64,000 nucleotides of DNA from Bradyrhizobium sp. AZCC 2176 (GTDB lineage Bacteria; Pseudomonadota; Alphaproteobacteria; Rhizobiales; Xanthobacteraceae). The notes under the pieces were generated by a model. It had not been told where the DNA came from and searched no databases. It saw nothing but the letters and a program-made list of their open reading frames with translations. The stretch is taken from contig NZ_JAZHRX010000001.1 in the NCBI RefSeq assembly GCF_036924645.1, forward strand, positions 4,863,501 through 4,927,500, given 5' to 3'. Shown in pieces: positions 46,184 to 55,983 of this stretch. Made by a program: the position numbers and the translations under genes. The stretch's first letter is position 1. Every line of letters starts with the position of its first letter.

Positions 46184-46262
46184 AAATCCCGCGCTCGTCC
46201 AAGTGTCGGCTGTTAAGGGTCGACCGGAAATGGCTGACGTATGGCCAAAACGACGCGACTGG
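46184..46262 (+). repeat. Interspersed repeat, partial copy 10
   Basis: Contains CGACCGGAAATGGCTGACGT and GGCCAAAACGACGCGACTGG. Lacks the GGCAC start. A further diverged scrap lies near 47035-47090. Confidence 0.55.
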
Positions 46263-46327
46263 CGAGCAGGCTTTGGAAACTGTGCCCCGGCATCATCAGC
46301 ATATATTTGGGCACAAGGAGGTGCGAT

Positions 46328-46882
46328 ATGGCGACAACAGCTACCCAAGTCGTTCTTGATACGCCGGCGGCGGAGTTTCGGCTTCCGGCCACCGACGGCA
46401 AGAATTACGCACTGGACGACGTTGCGGGCGAAAAAGGCACGGTCGTCGTCTTCATCTGCAACCATTGTCCCTATGTTAAAGCAGTGATCGACCGCATGGT
46501 TTCGGACGCCCGCGTGCTGATGTCGGAGAGCATAGGCTTTGCGGCGATTTGCTCGAACGATGCGGCGAGCTATCCCGAAGACTCATTTGAGAATATGAAG
46601 CGTTTCGCGAAGGCTCATGATTTCCCGTTTCCATACCTCCACGACGAGACCCAGACAGTCGCTCGGGCGTACGGGGCGGTCTGTACGCCGGACTTCTTCG
46701 GTTACAATGCCGACCGCAAGCTCAAGTATCGGGGCCGGCTCGACGAAGGCCGCACAACTCCGCCTCGCGCGGGGGCGCCCCGAGAGCTTGTCGAGGCCAT
46801 GCGCGCGATTGCGACCACCGGTCTGGCGCCGGCTGACCAAAAGGCGTCTATTGGCTGCTCGATCAAATGGAAGGACGAATAA
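46328..46882 (+). CDS. AhpC/TSA-family thioredoxin-fold protein
   Basis: 184 residues; ATG at 46328 after AAGGAGGTG. Reads AAEFRLPATDGKNYALDDVA, then VVVFICNHCPYVKAVIDRMV, i.e. a CNHCPYV active site as in the HCPYVK subgroup of peroxiredoxin-like proteins, followed by GFAAICSNDAASYPEDSFEN and GAVCTPDFFGYNADRKLKYR. Probably a cytoplasmic thiol oxidoreductase; the CxxC-like pair CNHC suggests redox activity. No operon partner. Confidence 0.88.
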   Translation: MATTATQVVLDTPAAEFRLPATDGKNYALDDVAGEKGTVVVFICNHCPYVKAVIDRMVSDARVLMSESIGFAAICSNDAASYPEDSFENMKRFAKAHDFPFPYLHDETQTVARAYGAVCTPDFFGYNADRKLKYRGRLDEGRTTPPRAGAPRELVEAMRAIATTGLAPADQKASIGCSIKWKDE

Positions 46883-47128
46883 AGCCAAGCCCTGTCAACA
46901 TGTTTCGTATCTAAGACCGCCGCGTGCGGCAGCATTTGCTGCACATGTGCGATTTGACTAGCGGCATCACGAGGGCCCAGCGGCGGCTGCCGGAGTCGCA
47001 TTCGCCCCTTCTGCTTCAGGTCTGCTTCCGGGGCAACACGGACATCAACCGGTGAGATAACCGGCTAAGTCGGTCGAAAATGACCCGACTGAGACATTGG
47101 CGCGCGGCTTCTGTCCCGCGTTTTGCGT

Positions 47129-47347
47129 TTAGGACCCCGGCGGCTCTTCGCTCGCCCCGGAAGCCTCGTGGTGGATCGTGACACCCGCCGAACGCAAGCC
47201 GGTCAGCAATACAGTTCTTACAGAGGCAGGATCGAATCCAATATCCTTGGCGTTTGGTGGATGTGCCTCGCTGTCCTTCAGTCGGAGCGCCAAGTGCAAT
47301 TGCTCGCAAAGGTGCTGAACGACGAGATTGACCTGATCGTCAGTCAT
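47129..47347 (-). CDS. Small hypothetical protein
   Basis: 72 residues from an ATG at 47347. LVVQHLCEQLHLALRLKDSE and ASVRTVLLTGLRSAGVTI look like two amphipathic helices in a folded small protein. Low confidence; no family. Confidence 0.4.
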   Translation of the reverse strand: MTDDQVNLVVQHLCEQLHLALRLKDSEAHPPNAKDIGFDPASVRTVLLTGLRSAGVTIHHEASGASEEPPGS

Positions 47348-47937
47348 GATCTGCTTTTCCTGCTGCCATTTTGCTACCCAACTAGGTAGCACACATGAAA
47401 ATAGGGCGGTACGCGATTGGACCGCCCCAAGGATCAACCCCGCGCGATTGCCCATGTACTTCAGCCCACGCTATGGGGCGAAAACCAGAAGCGGGAGCCG
47501 GCGTCAATCACTGGCGATACCCAACGGATCGTGCCGCACGCACGGAGACCTTCGCCCGGCGCTCCGAAGGGGAATAAGGTCTTCGGCTCGATACGGTCGA
47601 CGATGCGGCGCTGCATGTCCGGTGTTGTGCACTTGTCGGACCTGATAGGCCCGCCTGATGACTCTGTTCTTGAGGGTAAAGCGGACTGCCGAGTTGCGCG
47701 CCCGGACTTCCAAATCCCAAGCGGAACCCTGGTAACGTTCCGCCGCAAGTCCTTGACGTTCCCCCAATTCGTGTCCATATGTCCGCCAGTCGACACTTGG
47801 CCGAACCGCTGGGCGCTTTGCCTTGCCACTGACAGGCACGCACGTTTCAGACCCTTCTCCAAACATCGATGAAGCGACGAAGGCGCCGATCCCTCGGTGC
47901 TTCGATTTTATGTGCACTGTCAGAAGGGGATTTATCT
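47348..47937. other. Gene-free stretch before the desaturase
   Basis: About 590 bases. One minus-strand frame (around 47620-47790) has somewhat protein-like composition (HELGERQGLAAERYQG, ARNSAVRFTLKNRVIRRAYQ) but no start, motif or family. The desaturase promoter is presumably at the right edge; none was identified. Confidence 0.35.
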
Positions 47938-49002
47938 GTGCATCAGACTGCTGTGCTGCGGCCTAACGGGCAAGAGGGCGCTGGCTTGATTCAGCCGCCC
48001 GGTGGCGGCGATGACGTCCTTAACGCTCGGCGCTGGCAGCGCATCTTGAGCAACTACAGCACCCCAAGCCGGCTGCGCAGCGTCGCCGAGCTGGCGATCA
48101 CGGCTTTGCCGCTGGTGCTGTTGTGGACCGCGGCCTGGTACGCGTTTTCCCTTGGCTATGCCTGGGCTTCATTCCTGATCGCGGTTCCGGCTGCCGGCTT
48201 TCTGGTGCGCCTGTTCATGATCCAGCACGACTGCGGTCACGGCACCTTTTTTGCCGGCCGTCTGGCGAATGACTGGGTCGGCCGCGTCCTTGGCGTGCTC
48301 ACCTTCACGCCCTACGATTGCTGGCGCCGCTCGCATGCGATTCATCATGCCACCACCGGCAACCTCGATCGCCGCGGTATCGGCGATCTCGATACGCTGA
48401 CCGTGCGCGAATACCGGGCGCTTTCCCGGTGGGGCCGTCTGAAATACCGGCTTTACCGCCACCCGCTGATCATGTTCGGGATCGGGCCGGCCTATCTGTT
48501 TCTTTTGCAACAGCGGCTTCCGGTCGGCCTGATGCGCAATGGCTGGCAGCCCTGGGTCAGCACGATGGCAACCAATCTTGCGATTGCCGTCATCGTCGCC
48601 GTCCTCACGTGGTTTATCGACATCAAGGCGGTCCTGCTGGTGCACCTTCCGATCATGCTGCTCGCCGCCACAACCGGCGTATGGCTGTTCTACGTGCAGC
48701 ACCAATTTGAGCACACGATGTGGGACCGCAACGAGAGCTGGGACCTGCGTCAAGCCGCCTTGCACGGCAGCTCCCATTACGAACTGCCGGCGCTGCTACG
48801 CTGGTTCACCGCAAATATCGGCATTCACCACGTGCATCACCTCAGTAGCCGCATTCCCTATTACCGGCTGCCGCGCGTGCTGCGCGACCACCCTGAACTG
48901 CGCGACGTCGGCCGCATCACGCTGCTGCAGAGCTTTCAGTGTGTACGGCTGGTGCTGTGGGACGAGGCGCAGCGCCGCCTGGTGTCGTTCCGGGAAATCT
49001 GA
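47938..49002 (+). CDS. Membrane fatty-acid desaturase
   Basis: 354 residues from a GTG at 47938 (AGAAGGGGA upstream); an ATG 69 bases earlier is possible. Four or more TM segments and three His boxes: HDCGH (near residue 100), HAIHHA and HHVHH near 300, the di-iron ligands of acyl-lipid or acyl-CoA desaturases. It introduces a double bond using O2 and ferredoxin or cytochrome electrons. Specificity (delta-9, -12 or -15) cannot be fixed. Monocistronic. Confidence 0.9.
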   Translation: MHQTAVLRPNGQEGAGLIQPPGGGDDVLNARRWQRILSNYSTPSRLRSVAELAITALPLVLLWTAAWYAFSLGYAWASFLIAVPAAGFLVRLFMIQHDCGHGTFFAGRLANDWVGRVLGVLTFTPYDCWRRSHAIHHATTGNLDRRGIGDLDTLTVREYRALSRWGRLKYRLYRHPLIMFGIGPAYLFLLQQRLPVGLMRNGWQPWVSTMATNLAIAVIVAVLTWFIDIKAVLLVHLPIMLLAATTGVWLFYVQHQFEHTMWDRNESWDLRQAALHGSSHYELPALLRWFTANIGIHHVHHLSSRIPYYRLPRVLRDHPELRDVGRITLLQSFQCVRLVLWDEAQRRLVSFREI

Positions 49003-49138
49003 GGCCCGGGACCTTCAGGACGTTAGCGCCAAATCTCGCCGCGCCATCGCGGTCGCGGCTTGAAGCGGTGCTGCGATGGACGCCACATGAGCTTGTGGGG
49101 CTCACCGATGCATGGGGCGCAATCGGCAATTTCGGACC

Positions 49139-49645
49139 TCAGCCTTCCTGGGCGGCCAGCTGATTTCTTTTCGGATCGGCTTCAACGGTGATCGGTGCTG
49201 CGATCCGTTCCTTCATTTCAGCACAGGTTTTGCGTACCTGCGCCGTCAGCAACGAACAGTTCTCAATGTGGAGGAAGACGCGCTTGGCCTCCTCGCGGTA
49301 TCGCTCCGCGGTTTCCTTGAGTTCCTCGATCACGACGAGCGTCTCGCGGCTCATGGCCTCACACTGCTTGACGTGCTCGACCAGTTCAACGCCGAGGTCC
49401 TCAATGTCTTTTGCCGCAGCTTCGTATTCGCGGACAACGGCTTCCGCCGACAGCTTGCCGATCTCCGTGGCCCCGTCGCGATGCTCGACATAGTCGGGCA
49501 TCGCGATATCAGGCGCGCGTACCGAAGGCGGCGCGAAATCGCTCGGCTGGGATTCGCGATCCTGCGGCAGCTTTCGAAATTCTTCCTCGATCTCGCGTTC
49601 AAGATCGATCGCATCAAAGATCGGCGGTTTGGTTGACTGCGCCAT
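49139..49645 (-). CDS. Coiled-coil hypothetical protein
   Basis: 168 residues with a disordered Pro-rich start and a long Glu/Lys-rich helix (EYEAAAKDIEDLGVELVEHV to VRKTCAEMKERIA). Soluble. I recall similar proteins as conserved in Bradyrhizobium; function unknown. Faces the desaturase convergently; the aldo/keto reductase diverges on its other side. Confidence 0.7.
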   Translation of the reverse strand: MAQSTKPPIFDAIDLEREIEEEFRKLPQDRESQPSDFAPPSVRAPDIAMPDYVEHRDGATEIGKLSAEAVVREYEAAAKDIEDLGVELVEHVKQCEAMSRETLVVIEELKETAERYREEAKRVFLHIENCSLLTAQVRKTCAEMKERIAAPITVEADPKRNQLAAQEG

Positions 49646-49871
49646 GACAATGCTCCTTGAATGAAATGTGAGCGGGCAGGCAAAATGCGGCTAAAGGGTT
49701 AGCTGCTCGGCGGAACCAGGCAATAGAAGCCCTTTGGTAAGCTTATTATTTAAGCTTGATGTCCGCGCTGCGGGTTAATTCTGGAACCGCAAGAACCTCC
49801 CGCCGTCGCGGACAGGCTGAGCAACAGCCGTCCGAGCCTGCATAATCTCCACGTCATTCGGAGGAACAGCG

Positions 49872-50870
49872 ATGCAATTGCGGGTTTTTGGGCGCACGGG
49901 AATGCAGCTCTCGATGCTGGGCTTCGGCTGCGGCGCGGTGGGCGGATTGATGGTGCGCGGCGACGCTGCCGACCAGGAGCGGACCGTCGCGCGGGCGATC
50001 GCTGCCGGCGTCAACTACTTCGACACCGCGGTGCTGTACGGCGATGGCCAATCGGAAGAGAACCTTGGCCGCGTTTTGCAGAAGCTGAAGCCGGCCAATG
50101 TGGTCGTCGGCACCAAGGTGCGGTTGTCGCCCGGCGAGACCAGCGGCATTGACGACGCGGTCAGGACATCGCTCGAAGGCAGTCTGGCGCGGCTGCGGCT
50201 TGACCGGGTCGACATCCTTCATCTGCACAATCCGATTACCGGGAACGGCGGCGGATCGGCGCTCAGCGTCCGGCAGGTGCTCGACGAATTGGTCCCGGCA
50301 TTCGAGCGCCTGCGCGGGCAGGGCAAGATTCGTTCCCTCGGGATCACGGCGCTCGGCGACACGGCGGCACTGCATCAGGTGATCGCTGCGCGCGTCTTCG
50401 ACAGCGCGCAGGTCGTCTACAACATGCTCAATCCATCCGCGGCCTGCGAACTGCCGGCGAGTTATCCGGCGCAGGATTACGGACGGCTGTTCGAACAGAC
50501 CGAGGCCGCCGGCGTTGGTGTCGTTGGAATCCGCGTGCTGGCCGGCGGCGCATTGTCTGGCTCGGCCGAGCGTCACCCGATCGCGGGGCCGGCGCCTGAG
50601 CCGATCGGTTCGGCGATGCGCTACGAGGCCGATGTCGATCGCGCGCGCCGCCTGATGCCGCTGGTCGAGGAGGGCTTCGCCACGAGCCTGACCGAAGCCG
50701 CCACGCGGTTTGCGCTGTCTCACCCGGCGATGGGCACCATCCTGGTCGGCATGGCGACGCCGCAACAATTCGAGGACGCACTCACTGCTGCCGAAAAGGG
50801 CCCGCTGCCGCAAGCTGCGCTCGACCGGCTGTCGGCATTGAGGCAGGAATTTTCCGGCGAGCCACGATGA
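49872..50870 (+). CDS. Aldo/keto reductase
   Basis: 332 residues; TIM barrel with GINYFDTA-like VNYFDTAVLYGDGQSEENLG (catalytic Asp and Tyr), KxR strand VVVGTKVRLSPGE, DILHLHNP and carboxy NADPH-binding region GTILVGMATPQQFEDAL. It reduces carbonyl substrates with NADPH. GGAGGAACAGCG ribosome site. The gene runs towards an IS701 insertion located 17 bases after its stop. Confidence 0.9.
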   Translation: MQLRVFGRTGMQLSMLGFGCGAVGGLMVRGDAADQERTVARAIAAGVNYFDTAVLYGDGQSEENLGRVLQKLKPANVVVGTKVRLSPGETSGIDDAVRTSLEGSLARLRLDRVDILHLHNPITGNGGGSALSVRQVLDELVPAFERLRGQGKIRSLGITALGDTAALHQVIAARVFDSAQVVYNMLNPSAACELPASYPAQDYGRLFEQTEAAGVGVVGIRVLAGGALSGSAERHPIAGPAPEPIGSAMRYEADVDRARRLMPLVEEGFATSLTEAATRFALSHPAMGTILVGMATPQQFEDALTAAEKGPLPQAALDRLSALRQEFSGEPR

Positions 50871-50873
50871 TCC

Positions 50874-50887
50874 GTAGGGTGGATTAG
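50874..50887. repeat. Left stub of a palindromic element split by IS701
   Basis: GTAGGGTGGATTAG, matching in inverted form the right end of the palindrome at 52391-52461. Last four bases TTAG are the IS target duplication. Confidence 0.75.
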
Positions 50888-52390
50888 TTTTACTGCGTCA
50901 TGATTTTTCTGCTCGTGCGTGATGCTGCGACGGCGCCGCAACAAGGGCATCGTATGATCGTTTTGCTGAGGGCCCGGCTCAGCCGCACGCGCATGGTTGC
51001 GATCGAGTTCGGGACATGACGTTCAGGCCGCAACGGCAGATCCTCTGGGTCGATAATTGTCGGGTAAGGGAGGGACCTGGACTGGCGCGGCGGAACGAGG
51101 TCCTGAGGGGGGAATCGTCGCCTGTTCGGCGATGAGGAAGCCGTAGGCCGCGATGCACAGGGTTGCGTGATGATGGAAGCCGCGCCAGCCGCGCCCTTCG
51201 TAGTGACCGAGCCCGACCTCCTGCTTGAGCTCCTGATAGTCGCGCTCGATGCGCCAGCGCAGCTTGGCCAGATCGACGAGCTGCGTGAAGCTGACGTTCT
51301 CCGGCAGCGTGGAAAGCCAGTATTTGGTTGGCTCTGCTTCGCCCTCCGGCCATTCGATCAACAGCCACTCAGGCGACAGCTTCTCGGGGATCAGTTTGTT
51401 GTACCCGACGCGGACACGCACACGCGCGAAGCGCGAGGATAGCTGGTCGGCCGAGCCTTCCCGCCACGTCATCGTGCGCCAAGCCTGCTTCGGTAGACCG
51501 AGTGCCACTTTTTTGGCCGAGACCAGTTCGGGCTCGTCGCGGCGGCCGGTGTTGTTCATCGGCTTGTCCATCCGCCGTGGGCCGCTGCCAGGGGCCCACA
51601 TCAAGATGGTCGGCACGAGGCCGACCACGTAAGGCACGCCCAATTCCATCATGCCTGCACGCAGCCGCGCGTCCCTGCCGTAGGCCGCATCCATCAACGC
51701 GACGCCGCGTGGCAGACCGCTCTCGCAGGCCCAGCGGATTTGCTCCAGCGCGATCTGCGGCTTGGTCTTGAACTTGATCTGCTTCGGCACGCCTGCCTTC
51801 TTCCGCCGGGCACGATCCTTTGTCCAGACTTCCGCCAGGTACAGCCGATAGGCCACCGGAAGGCTGGCGGCATGATTGGCAATCGACAGCGACACCGCCA
51901 CCTGGCAATTGGCCTGCTTGCCGAGTTGACCGCAATATTGGTGGTGCACGCCGACTGAATGCTTGCCTTGCTTGGGGAACGAGGTGTCGTCGATGATCCA
52001 CGCCTCGACTGGTCCGCTCTTCTCGATCGCCGGCAGCACCATCTCGCGCACCTTGGCCAGCACGTCCTCGTCCGACCAGGCCGCGTTGGCGACAAAATGC
52101 AGCAACGACTGGTGCTGTGCCGCCGTCCGCGCTGGAGCCGTCCGCGCCGCCATCGGCTCAACGCTCTTGCGTTCCCCAGGCAGCATCAGGCCCGTGCAAT
52201 AGTCGCGCAGCGGTCTCGTCCGCCCCACCTGACCGATCACGCTTCCAAGACCGGCTACATACTCCGCAAACCGCGTTTCGCTATCTCCACCATGATCGAG
52301 ATTCATCTGGCCCTCCGCGCGCCAAATATTGAATCTCATCAATTACTTGATTCTCGGCCTTAATGACTGCGACCGTCTGACTCAGTACGA
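50888..52390. mobile_element. IS701-family insertion sequence, complete (1503 bp)
   Basis: Flanked by the 4-bp direct repeat TTAG (50884-50887 and 52391-52394), fitting the YTAR duplication known for IS701. Terminal inverted repeats: left TTTTACTGCGTCA, right (inverted) TCGTACTGAGTCA. Contains one transposase gene on the minus strand. It has inserted into a palindromic intergenic repeat. Confidence 0.85.
51023..52306 (-). CDS. IS701-family transposase, altered carboxy end
   Basis: 427 residues from the ATG at 52306. DDE catalytic regions: EAWIIDDTSFPKQGKHSVGV, ALMDAAYGRDARLR and LRWRIERDYQELKQEVGLGH. The frame ends at RPRGSAVAA. In the next frame the usual family tail follows (PERHVPNSIATMRVRLSRAL then IIRCPCCGA) to about 50896, so a frameshift near 51045 has replaced ~50 residues. 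The catalytic core is complete, so activity is possible but the zinc-like CPCCG tail is lost. Cut-and-paste transposition of the host element is its role. Confidence 0.85.
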   Translation of the reverse strand: MNLDHGGDSETRFAEYVAGLGSVIGQVGRTRPLRDYCTGLMLPGERKSVEPMAARTAPARTAAQHQSLLHFVANAAWSDEDVLAKVREMVLPAIEKSGPVEAWIIDDTSFPKQGKHSVGVHHQYCGQLGKQANCQVAVSLSIANHAASLPVAYRLYLAEVWTKDRARRKKAGVPKQIKFKTKPQIALEQIRWACESGLPRGVALMDAAYGRDARLRAGMMELGVPYVVGLVPTILMWAPGSGPRRMDKPMNNTGRRDEPELVSAKKVALGLPKQAWRTMTWREGSADQLSSRFARVRVRVGYNKLIPEKLSPEWLLIEWPEGEAEPTKYWLSTLPENVSFTQLVDLAKLRWRIERDYQELKQEVGLGHYEGRGWRGFHHHATLCIAAYGFLIAEQATIPPSGPRSAAPVQVPPLPDNYRPRGSAVAA

Positions 52391-52461
52391 TTAGCGCGAG
52401 CGTAATCCGCCGCTGCGTCTCAGGCAAAGACGGCGGATTACGCGACGCTAATCCGCCCTAC
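52391..52461. repeat. Right part of a bimodular palindrome split by IS701
   Basis: Together with 50874-50887 it gives GTAGGGTGGATTAGCGCGAG...TAATCCGCC, a 20-base centre, then GGCGGATTACGCGACGCTAA...CCGCCCTAC, a near-perfect ~31-bp inverted repeat. It would lie between two convergent genes as a bidirectional terminator or REP/BIME-like element. Confidence 0.7.
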
Positions 52462-52475
52462 GCGAACGTCGGACC

Positions 52476-53318
52476 TCAGGGATAACCGGCCCCCGCAATT
52501 TCCACATCGACCACGTCGATGCGCGAGGACGATCTGCGCTGCCGGAGTTCTTCGTAGGACGTCGCAGCGCTCAGGCAGAACAGCGTTTTCCGTTCGGGCC
52601 CGCCGAGGACGCAGGCGAGGGCGCGGCGGCCGGGGACTTCGATCCGCTGCAACTCGCGCCCGTTGGGATCCATGCGAACGAACGCATCTTCCTCGAAGGC
52701 CGCGACCCACACGGCGCCTTGTTGGTCAAGGCAGATGCCATCGGGCGACTTCATGCTGCCGAAGCGGCCGCGAAACTTCAAATCGCCATTCGCCTCGATG
52801 TCATAATCGGCGAGGCAGCCGCCATCCATTTCGGCCACGACGAGCCGGCTGTTATCGGCCGAGACCGCGATGCCGTTGGGAAACCGCAGGCCCTCGGCCA
52901 CGATGCGGGTCGCGCCATCGGGCATCACCAGAACGATGCGGCCGGGTGCGCCGCGATCGGGCGGCGGCGGCATATCAAAACCGAGATCGCCGACATAGGC
53001 GCGGCCGAGCCCATCGATGATCATGTCGTCGATCGTGCCTGCGGCGATCCCTGACAGGTCGGCATAAAGCGAAAGCCGGCCGTCCGCATAGGTCATCAGG
53101 CGTTTGCGGTACATCGTCAGGATGACCAGCCGTCCGTCCGGCAGCACACCGACGCCGCAAGGCGTATCATCCTCGAATTTCGCATGCTGCTCGCGCTCGC
53201 CGGACGGCGAGAGGCTGAGCAGCGTCCGGTCCATGCAGTCGACGAACCAGAGCCGGCCGGCGTGCCAGCGCGGCCCCTCGAAATAGCGTCCGCCATCGAG
53301 CACGCATCGCAGCGTCAT
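52476..53318 (-). CDS. SMP-30/gluconolactonase-family protein
   Basis: 280 residues, six-bladed propeller: start RYFEGPRWHAGRLWFVDCMD (metal Glu in EGP), GLGRAYVGDLGFD, RFPNGIAVSADNSRLVVAEM (Asn ligand) and SPDGICLDQQGAVWVA (Asp ligand). It hydrolyses lactones such as gluconolactone with a divalent metal; exact substrate unknown. Its ATG is 3 bases after the stop of the quinone reductase gene, so it is the last gene of a three-gene operon. Confidence 0.9.
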   Translation of the reverse strand: MTLRCVLDGGRYFEGPRWHAGRLWFVDCMDRTLLSLSPSGEREQHAKFEDDTPCGVGVLPDGRLVILTMYRKRLMTYADGRLSLYADLSGIAAGTIDDMIIDGLGRAYVGDLGFDMPPPPDRGAPGRIVLVMPDGATRIVAEGLRFPNGIAVSADNSRLVVAEMDGGCLADYDIEANGDLKFRGRFGSMKSPDGICLDQQGAVWVAAFEEDAFVRMDPNGRELQRIEVPGRRALACVLGGPERKTLFCLSAATSYEELRQRRSSSRIDVVDVEIAGAGYP

Positions 53319-53321
53319 CGG

Positions 53322-54290
53322 CTACAGCGCCACCACGATCTTGCCGAGATGCTTGTTGGCTTCCATGTGCTCGAATGCCTTGCCGATCTCGGCGAACGGA
53401 TAGACCTTGTCGATCGGCAGTTGCAGCTTTCGCGCTTCCACCGCCGGCCAGATGTCGTTCCGGACCTCGTCGAAGATTTCGCGGACTTCCTCGATGGTGC
53501 GGGTGCGGAAGGTGACGCCGATATAGTTGATGCGGCGGGCGGCGTGCAGGTCGAAATTGAAATCGGCATGGGTGCCGCCGAGCCGGCCGACATTGACGAT
53601 GCGGCCCTTGACCTTGGTCGCGGCGAGATTCTGGTTGGCGACCTTGCCGGAAACCTGGTCGACGATCAGGTCGACGCCTTCGCCGCCTGTCGCCTTCAAT
53701 ACCTGATCGACCCAGCCGGGATCGCCGGAATCGATCGAGAGATCGGCGCCGAACTCTTTCAGGCGGCCGCGGCGCATCGCATCGGTAGACGAACCGATCA
53801 CGAGTTTTGCGCCCTTGAACTTTGCGATCTGCATCGCCATCAAGCCGACGCCGGAGCTGGCGCCCTGGATCAGCACGCTCTGGCCCTTCTGCAGCGCGCC
53901 TGATGTGACGACCGCATTGTGCATGGTGGCGAGCGCGACGGGGAGGGTGGCCGCTTCCTCGAAATTCATGTTCGAGGGCGCGCGGAACAGCCGGCCGTGG
54001 TCGGCCAGCGTATATTCGGCAAACGCCGCGCCGCCCGAGCCCATGATCTTGTCGCCGACCTTGACGCCTTTTGCATCGGGCCCAAGCTCGGCGACTTCGC
54101 CGGCCCATTCCATGCCGAGCACCGTGCCGACGCCGCCGGCCGCGCCGTGCACGTGGCCCTTGGTCATGCCGAGATCGGCGCGGTTGAGGCCGCAGGCACG
54201 GACCTTGACCAGCACCTGGGTGCCCTTCGGCGATGGTTTTGCAACGTCGGCAATTTCGGCGCCGTTGGCGCCGTAGACATAGGCTTTCAT
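53322..54290 (-). CDS. Zinc-independent quinone oxidoreductase (MDR family)
   Basis: 322 residues: GroES-like amino domain (VRACGLNRADLGMTKGHVHG, VLGMEWAGEV) and Rossmann domain with GASSGVGLMAMQIAKFKGAK and GSSTDAMRRGRLKEFGAD. No structural-zinc Cys cluster, so it is of the quinone oxidoreductase branch; NADPH cofactor likely. Starts 34 bases after the nitronate monooxygenase stop, in one operon with it and SMP-30. Confidence 0.9.
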   Translation of the reverse strand: MKAYVYGANGAEIADVAKPSPKGTQVLVKVRACGLNRADLGMTKGHVHGAAGGVGTVLGMEWAGEVAELGPDAKGVKVGDKIMGSGGAAFAEYTLADHGRLFRAPSNMNFEEAATLPVALATMHNAVVTSGALQKGQSVLIQGASSGVGLMAMQIAKFKGAKLVIGSSTDAMRRGRLKEFGADLSIDSGDPGWVDQVLKATGGEGVDLIVDQVSGKVANQNLAATKVKGRIVNVGRLGGTHADFNFDLHAARRINYIGVTFRTRTIEEVREIFDEVRNDIWPAVEARKLQLPIDKVYPFAEIGKAFEHMEANKHLGKIVVAL

Positions 54291-54324
54291 GGGCTCTTCT
54301 CTTTCTTTGGGAACCGCAAGGCCG

Positions 54325-55362
<1,038 letters not shown>

Positions 55363-55495
55363 TTAAGGCAGGATGCCGCCACCCCCTGCAAAAGTCTACC
55401 GGGGGCTGGCGGTGGCCAGGGCAACGCCATCATGCAAAAAGCGCGGCTTGTTTCCGCAGTGCGAACAATTCCGCAGGGAGTCCGGCCGGCCCGAT

Positions 55496-55852
55496 CTAGC
55501 AGGTAATGTGGAAAAGGCCGATCTTCTTTGCATGCGAGTTGTTGAACGTATGAATCGCCTTGGGGGTCGGCTGCAACAGGACCGTGCAACCCTTTTTCGC
55601 GAAATACGTCTCCGCCTCCGGCGACAGGTGGACATTGCCGATCTGGCCCGAACCAAGAATTAGCTGCTCGCATCCGTCCTCATAGATGAACTTCGCTTCG
55701 TCTTTCGAGAGGATATGCGAGGTGCCGTAGTACTTCTTCGACAGCTTTTTCTTCCGCCTTGTCACCTCGCCGGAGAGACGAATGATCACGTCGTGTTCAT
55801 AGGTCTTTCCGTCTATCGTGATGGTGCCGAATGTAGTGCGTTCGATCTCCAT
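55496..55852 (-). CDS. Mth938-like domain protein
   Basis: 118 residues, beta-rich, ITIDGKTYEHDVIIRLSGEV, LSKDEAKFIYEDGCEQLILG, GQIGNVHLSPEAETYFAKKG and PTPKAIHTFNNSHAKKIGLF, the full Mth938/DUF498 pattern. Function unproven in bacteria. Lies 132 bases downstream of the phosphofructokinase on the same strand. Confidence 0.8.
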   Translation of the reverse strand: MEIERTTFGTITIDGKTYEHDVIIRLSGEVTRRKKKLSKKYYGTSHILSKDEAKFIYEDGCEQLILGSGQIGNVHLSPEAETYFAKKGCTVLLQPTPKAIHTFNNSHAKKIGLFHITC

Positions 55853-55983
55853 GGCCTGATCTCTTCATTCTCGGCACGAGGCCCTGACTCCGCCTCGGCA
55901 CAAGGCCCGGACTCCGCCGTCCGGCCGGGCATTACTTACGAAGCCACCCCACATGAGACGTTGTTGGGGTTACCACTGCCATC

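Noticed and set aside
49854..50813. 319-residue minus-strand frame opposite the aldo/keto reductase
   Set aside because: Antisense shadow of a gene with full aldo/keto reductase motifs.
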